Assembly (NCBI GenBank): GCA_022844405.1
Contig: JALHLV010000017.1
Coordinates: forward strand, 24,081-88,080
Reading direction: 5' to 3'
Origin: Sphingomonadales bacterium
GTDB lineage: Bacteria > Pseudomonadota > Alphaproteobacteria > SMXS01
Length of the DNA stretch: 64,000 nucleotides
Made by a program: the position numbers and the translations under genes. Every line of letters begins with the position of its first letter. Within the stretch, counting starts at the first letter, position 1. Shown one piece after another: positions 27,541 through 36,205 of this stretch. The notes beneath the pieces were generated by a model. It did no database searches. It was not told where the DNA came from and saw nothing but the letters and a program-made list of their open reading frames with translations.

Positions 27541-28221
27541 ATGCAGCTCTATGAACTCGTCCTCAATCACGGCCGCTCGGTCAGCCCGTTTGTCTGGCGG
27601 GCCAAGATGGCGCTGGCCCACAAGGGCTTCGCGCCCGAGACCGTCGCCATCGGCTATGGCGACAAGGCGACCATCGCCTTTTCCGGCCAGGACCGGGTGC
27701 CGGTGCTGGTCGACGGCGGCACGGTGGTGTCGGATTCGTGGCGCATCGCCTGCCACCTGGAGGACCTCTATCCGGACCGTCCCAGTCTGTTCGGCGGCGA
27801 CGGCGGCCGGGCGCTGGCGCGGGTGTTCAACCACTGGTGCGACAGCCAGTTCCTGTCCAGCCTGTTCATGCTGTGCTGCGCGCCGACCTTCGACCTCACG
27901 CCCGAGGCCGACCAGCCCTATTACCGCGAAAGCCGCTTCCAGTGGACCGGCATGACCATCGAGCAGATCCGCGAGAAGGGAAACCTCAAGCAGGTCCGCG
28001 CCGCCCTGCAGCCAATGCGCCTCGCGCTGGCCGAGCAGCCTTTCCTTGCCGGCGCCGCGCCGGCCTATGCCGACTACTGCGCGTTCGGCGGTTTCATGTG
28101 GGCGCGGATCAGCACCGGCCCGATCCTCGAGGAGGGCGACATCGTCGAGGGCTGGCGCCAGCGCATGCTCGACCTGTTCGACGGCCTCGCCCGCAAGGCG
28201 CCCAGCGCGGAAATCGATTAG
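27541..28221 (+). CDS. Glutathione S-transferase family protein
   Basis: A 226-residue protein with a thioredoxin-like N-terminal domain (MQLYELVLNHGRSVSPFVWR; cis-Pro in GQDRVPVLVDGG; DSWRIACHLEDLYPDRP as the glutathione Glu/Ser region) and a helical C-terminal domain. The SPFVWR segment replaces the usual active-site Ser/Cys/Tyr region in the manner of beta-etherase-like and related GSTs, so its chemistry is open. It is followed 63 bases later by an amidohydrolase, probably in the same unit. Confidence 0.82.
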   Translation: MQLYELVLNHGRSVSPFVWRAKMALAHKGFAPETVAIGYGDKATIAFSGQDRVPVLVDGGTVVSDSWRIACHLEDLYPDRPSLFGGDGGRALARVFNHWCDSQFLSSLFMLCCAPTFDLTPEADQPYYRESRFQWTGMTIEQIREKGNLKQVRAALQPMRLALAEQPFLAGAAPAYADYCAFGGFMWARISTGPILEEGDIVEGWRQRMLDLFDGLARKAPSAEID

Positions 28222-28284
28222 CCCGGTTTTCCTGTCACGAGGTGTGGGTTAGGCTCGCTGCCGAACTGAAAACGGGAGAGTGCG

Positions 28285-29298
28285 ATGGCGGGAGATGCGG
28301 CCTGGCTGGCCAAGGTGCGGGAGGCGGCGCTGGAGCCGGACCTGCCGATCGTCGATCCGCACCATCACTTGTGGGACCATCCCGGCTCGCGCTACCTGCT
28401 CGACGAGCTGCTGCAGGACACCGGCAGCGGCCACAACGTCGTCGCCACCGTGTTCATGGAATGCGCCGCCATGTACCGGGCCGACGGCCCGGTGCGCATG
28501 GCGCCGGTGGGCGAGACCGAGTTCGTCAACGGCGTCGCCGCCATGAGCGCCAGCGGCCTCTACGGCAAGACCCGCGCCTGCGCCGGCATCGTCGGTTTCG
28601 CCGACCTGACCCTGGGCGCGGACGTCGCCGAGGTGCTGGAGGCGCACGTGAACGCCGCGCCCGACCGGTTCCGCGGCATCCGCCACGCGGCCGGCTGGGA
28701 CAAGGACGACCGGGTGCGCCGCTCGCACACCAACCCGACCGAGCACCTGCTGCTCGACCGCACCTTCCGCGAGGGCTACGCCCAGCTTGGCACGTTCGGC
28801 ATGAGCTTCGACTCCTGGCTCTATCATCCGCAGATCCCGGAGCTGACCGACCTGGCCCGCGCTTTCCCCGGAATCCCGGTGATCTTCGACCATTTCGGCG
28901 GCCCGCTGGGCATCGGTCCCTATGAGGGCAAGCGCGACGAGATTTTCCGGCAGTGGAAGAAGGACGTGGCCGAGCTGGCGAAATGCCCCAACGTCAACGC
29001 CAAGCTGGGCGGCATCAACATGGCGGTGAACGGATTCAACTGGCACAAGCGCGAGACGCCGCCGACCTCGGCCGAGCTGACGGCGGCGACCCGCGACTGG
29101 TACCTGCACATGATCGACGTGTTCGGACCGGAGCGCTGCATGTTCGAAAGCAATTTCCCGGTCGACAAGCTGTCGGTGTCCTACGGCGTGCTGTGGAATT
29201 CGTTCAAGCAGATCGCCGCCGGCTTCAGCACGGCCGAGAAGACGGCGCTGTTCTCAGGCACCGCGAGCCGGGTCTACCGACTGCCGTCCTTCGCCTGA
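28285..29298 (+). CDS. Amidohydrolase family protein (Amidohydro_2)
   Basis: A 337-residue TIM-barrel metal hydrolase of the amidohydrolase-2 group, which includes 2-pyrone-4,6-dicarboxylate lactonases and decarboxylases of aromatic acids. The metal motif is IVDPHHHLWD (residues about 21-30); later ligands are FRGIRHAAGWD, VIFDHFGGP (about 206-214) and the terminal FESNFPVDK. The ATG at 28285 has GGGAG upstream. Its position beside a GST and near an acyl-CoA carboxylase fits aromatic or lactone catabolism, but the substrate is not known. Confidence 0.85.
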   Translation: MAGDAAWLAKVREAALEPDLPIVDPHHHLWDHPGSRYLLDELLQDTGSGHNVVATVFMECAAMYRADGPVRMAPVGETEFVNGVAAMSASGLYGKTRACAGIVGFADLTLGADVAEVLEAHVNAAPDRFRGIRHAAGWDKDDRVRRSHTNPTEHLLLDRTFREGYAQLGTFGMSFDSWLYHPQIPELTDLARAFPGIPVIFDHFGGPLGIGPYEGKRDEIFRQWKKDVAELAKCPNVNAKLGGINMAVNGFNWHKRETPPTSAELTAATRDWYLHMIDVFGPERCMFESNFPVDKLSVSYGVLWNSFKQIAAGFSTAEKTALFSGTASRVYRLPSFA

Positions 29299-29335
29299 CG
29301 GAGGCTATGCGACGCCACACGACAGTTCGCACTTG

Positions 29336-29368
29336 CAACATAAAGCTTCAATGTTGTATTGCGGCGCA
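29336..29368 (+). promoter_or_regulatory. Candidate regulatory palindrome upstream of the phasin gene
   Basis: CAACAT and ATGTTG flank nine bases (29336-29356), and TTGCGGCGCA follows at 29359. The stretch is AT-rich against its surroundings and lies about 90 bases before the phasin start. TGC-N-GCA type sites are bound by the PHA regulator PhaR in relatives; the match here is suggestive only. Confidence 0.4.
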
Positions 29369-29455
29369 CAAGACAACAGCCCCGGCCGGTTGGACCCTTC
29401 CCATCACCGAGCATCGGGGTCGACCCACCGCAAGGCGACAACGAGAGGAACGACG

Positions 29456-29872
29456 ATGGCAAAGAACACCGACACGCCGGCGAATCCCTTCGCCGATTGG
29501 TACGAGAACGTCCAGAAGATGGTCGGCGGCAGCTTCCCGGCCGTTGACCTGAAGTCGCTGAACGAAGCCGGTCAGGGCAACATGAAGGCCATGGGCGACG
29601 TTGCGAAGATCACCGCGACCGCGCTGCAGGACATCGTCAAGCAGCAGCAGGCGATCGCCACCCAGGCCGTCGCCGAGTGGCAGGCGACCGCCGGCAAGCT
29701 GGCCAAGGGCGAGGCCCAGACCGTGCTGACCGGCTCGCTGGAGACCTTCCGTTCCAAGGCCGAGGAAGCCGCCAAGAATTTCGGTGACCTGTCGGAGATC
29801 GCCCGCAAGGCGCAGACCGACATCTGGGGCATCCTGACCGCCCAGTTCGAAAAGAACCTCGGCAAGAAGTAA
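29456..29872 (+). CDS. Phasin (PHA granule-associated protein)
   Basis: A 138-residue helical protein of the phasin family, which coats polyhydroxyalkanoate granules. The family pattern is FADWYENVQKMVG, then 'NMKAMGDVAKITATALQDIV', QQQAIATQAVAEWQ, and a C-terminal KTQ-like 'ARKAQTDIWGILTAQFEKNL'. The ATG at 29456 has GAGAGGAA at seven bases; an upstream extension crosses the promoter region and is rejected. A strong hairpin follows, so it is monocistronic, as expected of an abundant protein. No PHA synthase is in the window. Confidence 0.88.
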   Translation: MAKNTDTPANPFADWYENVQKMVGGSFPAVDLKSLNEAGQGNMKAMGDVAKITATALQDIVKQQQAIATQAVAEWQATAGKLAKGEAQTVLTGSLETFRSKAEEAAKNFGDLSEIARKAQTDIWGILTAQFEKNLGKK

Positions 29873-29894
29873 GCCAGTTCCCTTTCCGGGATTG

Positions 29895-29925
29895 AACGGC
29901 GCTGGCCCCACGGCCGGCGCCGTTT
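29895..29925 (+). terminator. Terminator after the phasin gene
   Basis: AACGGCGCTGGCC pairs with GGCCGGCGCCGTT around a CCAC loop, followed by TTTCTCGTTT, 22 bases after the stop. Confidence 0.8.
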
Positions 29926-30013
29926 CTCGTTTGCAGGATCAACCTGCGCGCGTGAATTGCGTCCTGCCCGCTTATCCGTGACAATGCCTCCCGATCTATT
30001 GGGGAGAGACCGG

Positions 30014-31561
30014 ATGAGTTGGGAAGCCGACGTCGCGGAGCTGCGCCGCCGCCAGGCCATGGCGCTGAAGATGGGCGGCGAGGACAAGGTGCTCAAGCAG
30101 ACCTCGCGGGGCAAGCTGACGGTGCGCGACCGCATCGCCCGGCTGGTCGATCCCGGGACGTTCCGCGAAGTCGGCGGTCTCGCCGGCAAGGGCAGCTACG
30201 ACGAGAGCGGCAACCTGGTCGAGGTGATGCCGGCCAACACGGTGATGGGCCGCGGCAAGGTCGAGGGCCGCACCATCATGGTGCAGGGCGACGACTTCAC
30301 CGTGCGCGGCGGCGCTTCCGACGCGGCCATCGCCGGCAAGCAGGCCTATGCCGAGCAGATGGCGCTGGAGCTGCGCATCCCGCTCGTCCGGCTGATCGAC
30401 GGCACCGGCGGCGGCGGCTCGGTCAAGATGCTGGAGAAGGACGGCCGCACCTACCTGCCGCGCAATCCGGGCTGGGACTACGTGGTCGCCAACATGGGCA
30501 TGGTGCCGGTCGTGGCGCTGGGCCTGGGACCGGTCGCCGGCCTCGGCGCCGCGCGGCTCGTCACCAGCCACTATTCGGTGATGGTCAAGGAGATGAGCCA
30601 GGTGTTCGTCGCCGGCCCGCCCGTCGCCAAGCATGTGGGCGAGGACGTCACCAAGGAGGAGCTGGGCGGAAGCTGGATGCACACCCGCAACGGCTCGGTC
30701 GACGACGAGGTGGCGACCGAGGACGAGGCCATCGCCAATGCCCGCCGCTTCCTGTCCTATCTGCCGCCCAGCATCCATGAGCTGCCGCCGCGCGGCCCGG
30801 TCACCGACGACCCGGACCGGCGCGAGGAATCGCTGCTGACCATCGTCCCGAAGGACCGGCGCAAGGTCTACAAGATGCGCAAGATCGTCGAGTCCGTGGT
30901 CGATCAGGGCTCGTTCATGGAGATCGGCAAGTACAACGGCCGGCCACTGATCACCGGCCTCGCCCGGCTCGACGGCTGGCCCGTGGCCATCCTCGCGAGC
31001 GACCCGTTCTTCTATGGCGGCGGGTGGACCGCCGACGCCTCGCACAAGGCGATCCGCTTCGTCGACATGGCCGAGACCTTCCACCTGCCGGTGGTGCATT
31101 TCGTCGACAATCCGGGCTTCGCCGTGGGCGTGGCGCATGAGCAGGCGGCCACCATCCGCCACGGCTCGCGGGCGCTCGCCGCGGTCTACCAGGCGACGGT
31201 GCCATGGTGCTCGGTGGTGATCCGCAAGGCGTTCGGCGTCGCCGGATCGGCCCACACCAACCACGAGCGGCTGCGCTACCGCTATGCCTGGCCGTCGGGC
31301 GACTGGGGCTCGCTGCCGATCGAAGGCGGCATCGAGGCGGCCTATACCCAGGAGCTGCGCGAGGCCGAGGATCCGGCCGCCATGCTGGCCGACATCCTCG
31401 AGCGGCTGAACCGGGTGCGCTCGCCGTTCCGCACGGCCGAAGCCTTCCTGATCGAGGACATCATCGACCCGCGTGACACCCGCCCGCTGCTGTGCGAGTT
31501 CGCCAACCTGGCCGCGCCGCTGCGCACGCCGGGCAAGACGCTGTTCCACATGCGGCCGTAA
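30014..31561 (+). CDS. Acyl-CoA carboxylase carboxyltransferase (beta) subunit
   Basis: A 515-residue carboxyltransferase with both crotonase-like halves. The N half carries LRIPLVRLIDGTGGGGS and the C half HLPVVHFVDNPGFAVG, with AFGVAGSAHTNHERLRYRYAWPSG-like sequence at the acyl-CoA site. Enzymes of this family move CO2 from biotin to propionyl-, methylcrotonyl- or other acyl-CoAs. The biotin carboxylase/carrier alpha subunit is not in the window, which is unusual since the genes are normally adjacent. The ATG at 30014 has GGGGAGAG upstream. It is convergent with the phosphofructokinase gene, 16 bases apart. Confidence 0.87.
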   Translation: MSWEADVAELRRRQAMALKMGGEDKVLKQTSRGKLTVRDRIARLVDPGTFREVGGLAGKGSYDESGNLVEVMPANTVMGRGKVEGRTIMVQGDDFTVRGGASDAAIAGKQAYAEQMALELRIPLVRLIDGTGGGGSVKMLEKDGRTYLPRNPGWDYVVANMGMVPVVALGLGPVAGLGAARLVTSHYSVMVKEMSQVFVAGPPVAKHVGEDVTKEELGGSWMHTRNGSVDDEVATEDEAIANARRFLSYLPPSIHELPPRGPVTDDPDRREESLLTIVPKDRRKVYKMRKIVESVVDQGSFMEIGKYNGRPLITGLARLDGWPVAILASDPFFYGGGWTADASHKAIRFVDMAETFHLPVVHFVDNPGFAVGVAHEQAATIRHGSRALAAVYQATVPWCSVVIRKAFGVAGSAHTNHERLRYRYAWPSGDWGSLPIEGGIEAAYTQELREAEDPAAMLADILERLNRVRSPFRTAEAFLIEDIIDPRDTRPLLCEFANLAAPLRTPGKTLFHMRP

Positions 31562-31577
31562 GCGGCTTCCGGCGGCC

Positions 31578-32732
31578 TCAGTAGAGAAACATCGGCTTGC
31601 CCTGGACGTGGCGGATCACCGGGCGGTACTGATCGGTGTCGTAGAGCTCGGCCACGTCGACGCGCTTCTTGCCCTGGACGCAGGTATCGACCGGCACGGT
31701 CGTATAGTTGCCGTCGCGGATCGCCATCATCAGGCCGCTCTTGCCCTGGGCGAGCTGTTGGATCGCACCTGCGCCATAGGCCGAGGCCACCATCCGGTCG
31801 AGCGCGTCGGGCGCGCCGGCGCGCATCAGGTAGGCGAGCGACTGGTTGACGATGCCCTGGCCGGTGAGCCGCTTCAGCTCGTCGCCCAGGATGTCGCCGA
31901 TGCCGCCCAGCTTGCGGTGGCCGTAGGGATCGGCCTCGCCGGTCTCGACGGTCTCGCCGCCCTTGATGGTGGCGCCTTCCGAGATGACGACCATGGCATA
32001 GGACGCCGGATTGTCGGTCTTGTCGCGCATCACCAGCTCGGCGAGCTTCTCGACGTCGAACGGCACCTCGCTGATCAGCACCCGGTCGGCGGCGGCCAGG
32101 TAGCCCGAGATCAGCGCCGTCTCGCCGCTGTTGCGGCCGAACAGCTCGACCACGGCGATGCGCTCGTGGCTGCCGGTGGGCGTGCGCAGCGCGTCGATCG
32201 CCTCGACGCTGCGGCTGACCGCGGTGCCGAAACCGATGCAGTAGTCGGTGCCGAAGACGTCGTTATCCATGGTCTTGGGGCAGGCCATGACCTTGAAGCC
32301 TTCCTTGTGGAGGCGCGCGGCGTAGGACAGCGTGTCGTCGCCGCCGATGGCGACGAGGGCGCCGATTCCCAGCTTCTCCAGCACCTCGAGCACATGGTCG
32401 GTGCAGTCGATGCGGGCGTTTTTGTCGACGGCGTAGGGCGCTTCGAGGAACGGCGGCAGATCCTTCAGCGCCACCCGCCCGGGATTGGTGCGCGACGTGT
32501 GCAGCACCGTGCCGCCGGTACGGTCGATGCCGCGCACCCGGCCGCGGTCCAGGATCAGGGTATGCATGGCGATGGATTCCTGGTCGTCCGGGTCGATGTT
32601 CAGCGGACCGGCCCAGCCGCGCCGGAAGCCGATGGTTTCCCAGCCTAGTTCCGCCGCGCTGGTGGCCACCGCCTTGATGCAGGGATTGAGCCCAGGCACA
32701 TCGCCCCCGCCCGTCAGAATGCCGATGCGCAT
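31578..32732 (-). CDS. Pyrophosphate-type 6-phosphofructokinase
   Basis: A 384-residue phosphofructokinase. The nucleotide loop [13 protein letters not shown] opens the protein. Two diagnostic residues mark use of pyrophosphate rather than ATP: Asp in GGDDT (120-124) where ATP enzymes have Gly, and Lys in CPKTMDND (141-148) where ATP enzymes have Gly. The reaction interconverts fructose 6-phosphate and fructose 1,6-bisphosphate reversibly, so it can serve glycolysis and gluconeogenesis. The ATG at 32732 is chosen for the AAGGAGA site upstream and because the family starts there; 14 extra in-frame residues upstream are rejected. Confidence 0.9.
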   Translation of the reverse strand: MRIGILTGGGDVPGLNPCIKAVATSAAELGWETIGFRRGWAGPLNIDPDDQESIAMHTLILDRGRVRGIDRTGGTVLHTSRTNPGRVALKDLPPFLEAPYAVDKNARIDCTDHVLEVLEKLGIGALVAIGGDDTLSYAARLHKEGFKVMACPKTMDNDVFGTDYCIGFGTAVSRSVEAIDALRTPTGSHERIAVVELFGRNSGETALISGYLAAADRVLISEVPFDVEKLAELVMRDKTDNPASYAMVVISEGATIKGGETVETGEADPYGHRKLGGIGDILGDELKRLTGQGIVNQSLAYLMRAGAPDALDRMVASAYGAGAIQQLAQGKSGLMMAIRDGNYTTVPVDTCVQGKKRVDVAELYDTDQYRPVIRHVQGKPMFLY

Positions 32733-32835
32733 GCGCGGTCTCCTTCGTGGGTGATTCGCCGGAGCATCATACATAGCCCCGAAGGGCCGCCTCTAGGAAG
32801 CGCAGGGGTGGGACGGTGGTTCCCGCAGGGCGGCC

Positions 32836-34104
32836 TCAGGGAAATCCAGGACCGCGGGGGGAGCCATCCCTGGAGATCGGCGTCGTCCCGAGATGAGCGA
32901 TGCCGGGAACCAGCGGAATCGGCGTTACGATGGTGGCGGTCTGTCCCGGCATGAAGAAAATACCGTTCGGATGCAGCACCAGCGCCAGCGGATCGTGCAT
33001 GACCGAGACGTAGTTCCGGCCGCAGCAGTCGTTGAGATGGCGGATCAGCCATTCGCGGCGATCATACAGCGACTGGTCCGACAGCGAGAGTTGCACGAAG
33101 CCGGGCTGGTCCCAGTTGCCGATGGAATAGGCGCTGCGCGCCACCGGCGACGGATCGGACGGATCCTCGGCGCTCTGCAGCGGCTCCACGTTGATGGCCT
33201 GGAACGAGTTGACGTTCTCGAACGAGTTGATCGGCCCCCAGGGCCGGAACCGGCTGCGCGGATAGACCACGAACTCGCCGCTCTCGGGCCGCTCGCCCTT
33301 GGCGAACTGGGAGACGTGGACCACGCTGACCTTGTCGCCGAGATCGACACCGGCGAGATCGCCCCTGGCGAGAGCGACCATGTAGGCCTTGTCCTCGGCA
33401 GGCTCGTCCGGCGCGGCATCCGGATTAAACAGCGGACCGCCGTCGTAACGCTCCTCGGCGGGAACGTCCTGCAGCGGGCCGTCGCCGGGCAACGGGCCGG
33501 TCGCCAGCTTCGGCGGCGCGCCGGTCTCGGGCAGCGAACGGTCGAACAGCGTGCCCTTGGACCGGCTGCGCGACAGCGGCGCCATGGAAATGCCATCGGC
33601 CAGCTCGGCGCCCATCAGCGCCCCTTCCGGGCCGACGATCGACCGGGCGTGGGCGCGGCTGACCCGCTTCATGAACACGGTGCGGGCGCCGACGCCACCG
33701 TTGTCGGGCGTCGCCGCGGCGGGCCTGTCGAGGGCGTTCTCGACGTTGCTCAGGTCGCTGCCGCGCTGAAAGGCATCAGGGCGGTTGCGGATCGTGGGAT
33801 CGGCGGCCTCGCCGCGCGGCGCGGGCGCGGCGTCGCCCTCGATCCAGCGGCGGAAGGAGGGCGAGACATGCTCGGCCCACTGGACGCCGGGCGCCGGCTG
33901 GCCCGTGATGCCGGACGGCGGCGGGGTCGTGGCGGGTGGCGGGCGAACGGCGTATTCGTCATCCACCCCGCCCAGCGGCGAGGCGTCACCGGTGACCGGC
34001 TCGACGGACCTCTCCGAGTTCAACGGCTGGGCATTCGCGGCGGTGGCGAGCCATCCCGCCACCATCGCCGCGACCATTCCCGAACCCAACCGCCATGCTC
34101 TCAC
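32836..34104 (-). CDS. Secreted protein of unknown family, third gene of the CsgG/HfaB operon
   Basis: A 422-residue protein with a signal peptide (cleavage near ANA-QP, residue 25), then a Pro-rich low-complexity region to about residue 130, then a more ordered C-terminal part. I do not recognise the family. The C-terminal 150 residues (FVVYPRSRFRPWGPINSFENVN, DQSLYDRREWLIRHLNDCCGRNY, HPNGIFFMPGQTATIVTPI) are rich in aromatics and include a vicinal Cys-Cys. It begins 40 bases after the CsgG/HfaB-OmpA gene on the same strand. By position I infer a periplasmic or surface accessory of that secretion system. Confidence 0.72.
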   Translation of the reverse strand: MRAWRLGSGMVAAMVAGWLATAANAQPLNSERSVEPVTGDASPLGGVDDEYAVRPPPATTPPPSGITGQPAPGVQWAEHVSPSFRRWIEGDAAPAPRGEAADPTIRNRPDAFQRGSDLSNVENALDRPAAATPDNGGVGARTVFMKRVSRAHARSIVGPEGALMGAELADGISMAPLSRSRSKGTLFDRSLPETGAPPKLATGPLPGDGPLQDVPAEERYDGGPLFNPDAAPDEPAEDKAYMVALARGDLAGVDLGDKVSVVHVSQFAKGERPESGEFVVYPRSRFRPWGPINSFENVNSFQAINVEPLQSAEDPSDPSPVARSAYSIGNWDQPGFVQLSLSDQSLYDRREWLIRHLNDCCGRNYVSVMHDPLALVLHPNGIFFMPGQTATIVTPIPLVPGIAHLGTTPISRDGSPRGPGFP

Positions 34105-34144
34105 CGTTGTTCCCCCTGGCTTGCCAACGGCCGCATCCGGCGCC

Positions 34145-35458
34145 TCACTTCAGCAGGGCGGTATCTTCCAGGATCTGGATGACCACGCGGCGGTTGAGCG
34201 GCTCGGCGGTGTTGTCGCCGGTCTTCACGGCCGGCTGGCTTTCGCCGTACCACACCAGCGAGATGCGGTTCTTCGGAATGCCTTCGCTGACCAGCGCCTC
34301 CTGGACGACCACGGCGCGGCGCCGCGACAGATCCAGATTGTAGACTTCGCCGCCCTGGGCATCCGCGTGGCCTTCGAGCAGAAGGTTCGCGGCCTGGCCG
34401 GCCTTGGCGGCGGCCGCGGCGTCAGCGATCGTCTTCTGCGCTTCCGGCGTCAGCTGCGCGCTGGCGGTGGCGAAATAAACCGTGAAGGTGCTGGCCTTGG
34501 CGGGAGCCGGGGCTTCCGGCGGCGGCGGGGGCTCGGTCGGCGCGACGGCGACCGGAACGCCGGCCACGGAGGGGCACGGGTTGACGCCCTCGAAATTGAC
34601 CAGCGGCCTCTCGTCGATGCCCGCCACCGAGCCGACCAGCTGCAGCACGCCCAGTTCCAGGGTGGTGCGGACGCCGAGCTGCAGCGGCTCCTGGCTCTTC
34701 ATGCCGGCATTCACGTCGACCAGCGTGTTCTTGAAGAACTCGAACACGTTGGCGGCGACTTCATAGCCGGTGATCTGCTTCTGGAGGCTGACGGTCTTGA
34801 GCACTTCCAGCGACGAGGTATCGACGATGCGCAGGTCGACGGCGACGTTGACCGTGAACACGCGGCCCTTGGCGCCGATGCCGTCTACAGTCGCTTCCAG
34901 ACCGCCCGAGTGCACGTTGTAGTTCAGCTCGGTGATGCCGCCGACGATGAAGTAGTCGGATTCGATGACCGTGCCGCCATAATAGGGCTTCCACGGAACC
35001 TTCTGCGTCCCGCCGGTCTTGCCGCGCACCTCATGCACCGAACCATCGCCCAGGTAGCGCCGGTCCAGGTAGCGCAGTTCCAGTTCGGTGACCTGGGTGT
35101 CGAAACGTTCCTGCAGCCGCACCGCGTCGCCCAGCTTGCCGAGCGCCGACATCACCATGAGCGAACCGCCCTGGGTGATCGGGTTGCCGCCTTCCGATTC
35201 GCTGAATTTGCCGGTGTAGTCCTTCACGGTGCCGACCGCGACGCGAATCCTGTTGCGGCCGCTCTCGCGGATCTTCTGGGCCATGCACTGGAACGTACCC
35301 TCCAGCGGGGTGGTATTGTCGGTGACCGGAGGACCCTGAACGGTCGGCGCTTCGTCCGGATTGCGCTTGTAGTGATCGATGGACGCCATGCACCCCGTCA
35401 GCGAGATGATCGCTGCGTAGGTGACGATTTTTCTGCACCAAGTAAAGCCGGTCGTCAC
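34145..35458 (-). CDS. CsgG/HfaB-family lipoprotein with C-terminal OmpA domain
   Basis: A 437-residue lipoprotein, probably an outer-membrane channel for curli-like or holdfast-anchor proteins. The start is GTG at 35458, with AGAGGGGGA upstream; the signal peptide ends in lipobox SLTGC (Cys about 23). A longer ATG start at 35497 lacks a good site. Residues about 45-300 match CsgG/HfaB (IRVAVGTVKDYTGKF, YFIVGGITELNYNV, VFTVNVAVDLRIVDT). A Pro linker (about 318-330) leads to an OmpA peptidoglycan-binding domain (VYFATASAQLTPEA, LEGHADAQGG, NRRVVIQI). Classical HfaB and CsgG do not carry an OmpA domain. It follows the Gln/Asn-repeat gene by 60 bases. Confidence 0.85.
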   Translation of the reverse strand: MTTGFTWCRKIVTYAAIISLTGCMASIDHYKRNPDEAPTVQGPPVTDNTTPLEGTFQCMAQKIRESGRNRIRVAVGTVKDYTGKFSESEGGNPITQGGSLMVMSALGKLGDAVRLQERFDTQVTELELRYLDRRYLGDGSVHEVRGKTGGTQKVPWKPYYGGTVIESDYFIVGGITELNYNVHSGGLEATVDGIGAKGRVFTVNVAVDLRIVDTSSLEVLKTVSLQKQITGYEVAANVFEFFKNTLVDVNAGMKSQEPLQLGVRTTLELGVLQLVGSVAGIDERPLVNFEGVNPCPSVAGVPVAVAPTEPPPPPEAPAPAKASTFTVYFATASAQLTPEAQKTIADAAAAAKAGQAANLLLEGHADAQGGEVYNLDLSRRRAVVVQEALVSEGIPKNRISLVWYGESQPAVKTGDNTAEPLNRRVVIQILEDTALLK

Positions 35459-35518
35459 GATAGTCCCCCTCTTGCCCCTCGTTCCTCGGCTGGCCATTGG
35501 CCGGCCTGAACTGAGCGC

Positions 35519-36205
35519 CTAGTTCAGCGGTGCGCTGGCCGATTCGTTGAAACCGCAGGCCTCGCTGTTGTCGACCGATGCGGTCTGCGGGCTGTCCTGG
35601 TTGCCCTGATCCGAATTCAGCGCGACGTCGGAGGTCCCCCCGGACGAATTCATGCCGTCGACGCTGCCCGAAATGCTGGAATTGTCCACCGTCGCGGTCT
35701 GGGGGCTGCCCGTGTTGCCCTGCGAGGTATTGCTGAGCTGGCCGGCCTGACCCACCGCCGACGACTGCCCGGTGGAACTGCTGTTGGCCGAATTGCCGTC
35801 ACCGTTGCCGGGAGACGATCCGTTGGTGGACGTGCTGCTGATATTGCCGGTGGCATCGGCGCCGATATTGCCCGGCATATCGATCACCGGCGACGAGGCG
35901 CTGCTGCTGACGCCGTTCGACGCCGAATTGCCGATCGCCGACGCCGTCAGGTTGCAGTTGATCTGATCGCCGGCGATGTTGGTCGTGTAGGTGTTGTTGA
36001 TGTTGGTGTCGAACCCGTCGTAGAAGCCGCCCTTCTTCTTCTCGCGAAGGTCGACCAAAGAGCCCTTGGCAATCTTGTCGTTGGCCGTATCGAACTGCCA
36101 TGGGCGATTCTCGAGGAATCCGTTACCGAAGGCGGCGGATGCGCCTACGACGACGGTAACCACCGAACATACGGCGGCCGTCATCAACTTGTTGGCACGC
36201 GTCAT
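35519..36205 (-). CDS. Secreted Gln/Asn-repeat protein, probable substrate of the CsgG/HfaB exporter
   Basis: A 228-residue protein with a signal peptide (VVTVVVGASAAFG, to about residue 26). A conserved-looking N-terminal segment, NRPWQFDTANDKIAKG and KKKGGFYDGFDTN, leads to NTTNIAGDQINC-like sequence and SAIGNSASNG, after which it becomes almost pure S/N/G/T. Two repeats near the end, NTSQGNTGSPQTATVDNS and LNSDQGNQDSPQTASVDNS, mirror the N-x-Q-x-N-x-G units of the giant protein at 15537. Two cysteines only. By analogy with curlin/HfaA I infer a small fibre or anchor subunit. GGAGGGGGG lies before the ATG at 36205. An in-frame extension upstream is rejected. Confidence 0.75.
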   Translation of the reverse strand: MTRANKLMTAAVCSVVTVVVGASAAFGNGFLENRPWQFDTANDKIAKGSLVDLREKKKGGFYDGFDTNINNTYTTNIAGDQINCNLTASAIGNSASNGVSSSASSPVIDMPGNIGADATGNISSTSTNGSSPGNGDGNSANSSSTGQSSAVGQAGQLSNTSQGNTGSPQTATVDNSSISGSVDGMNSSGGTSDVALNSDQGNQDSPQTASVDNSEACGFNESASAPLN

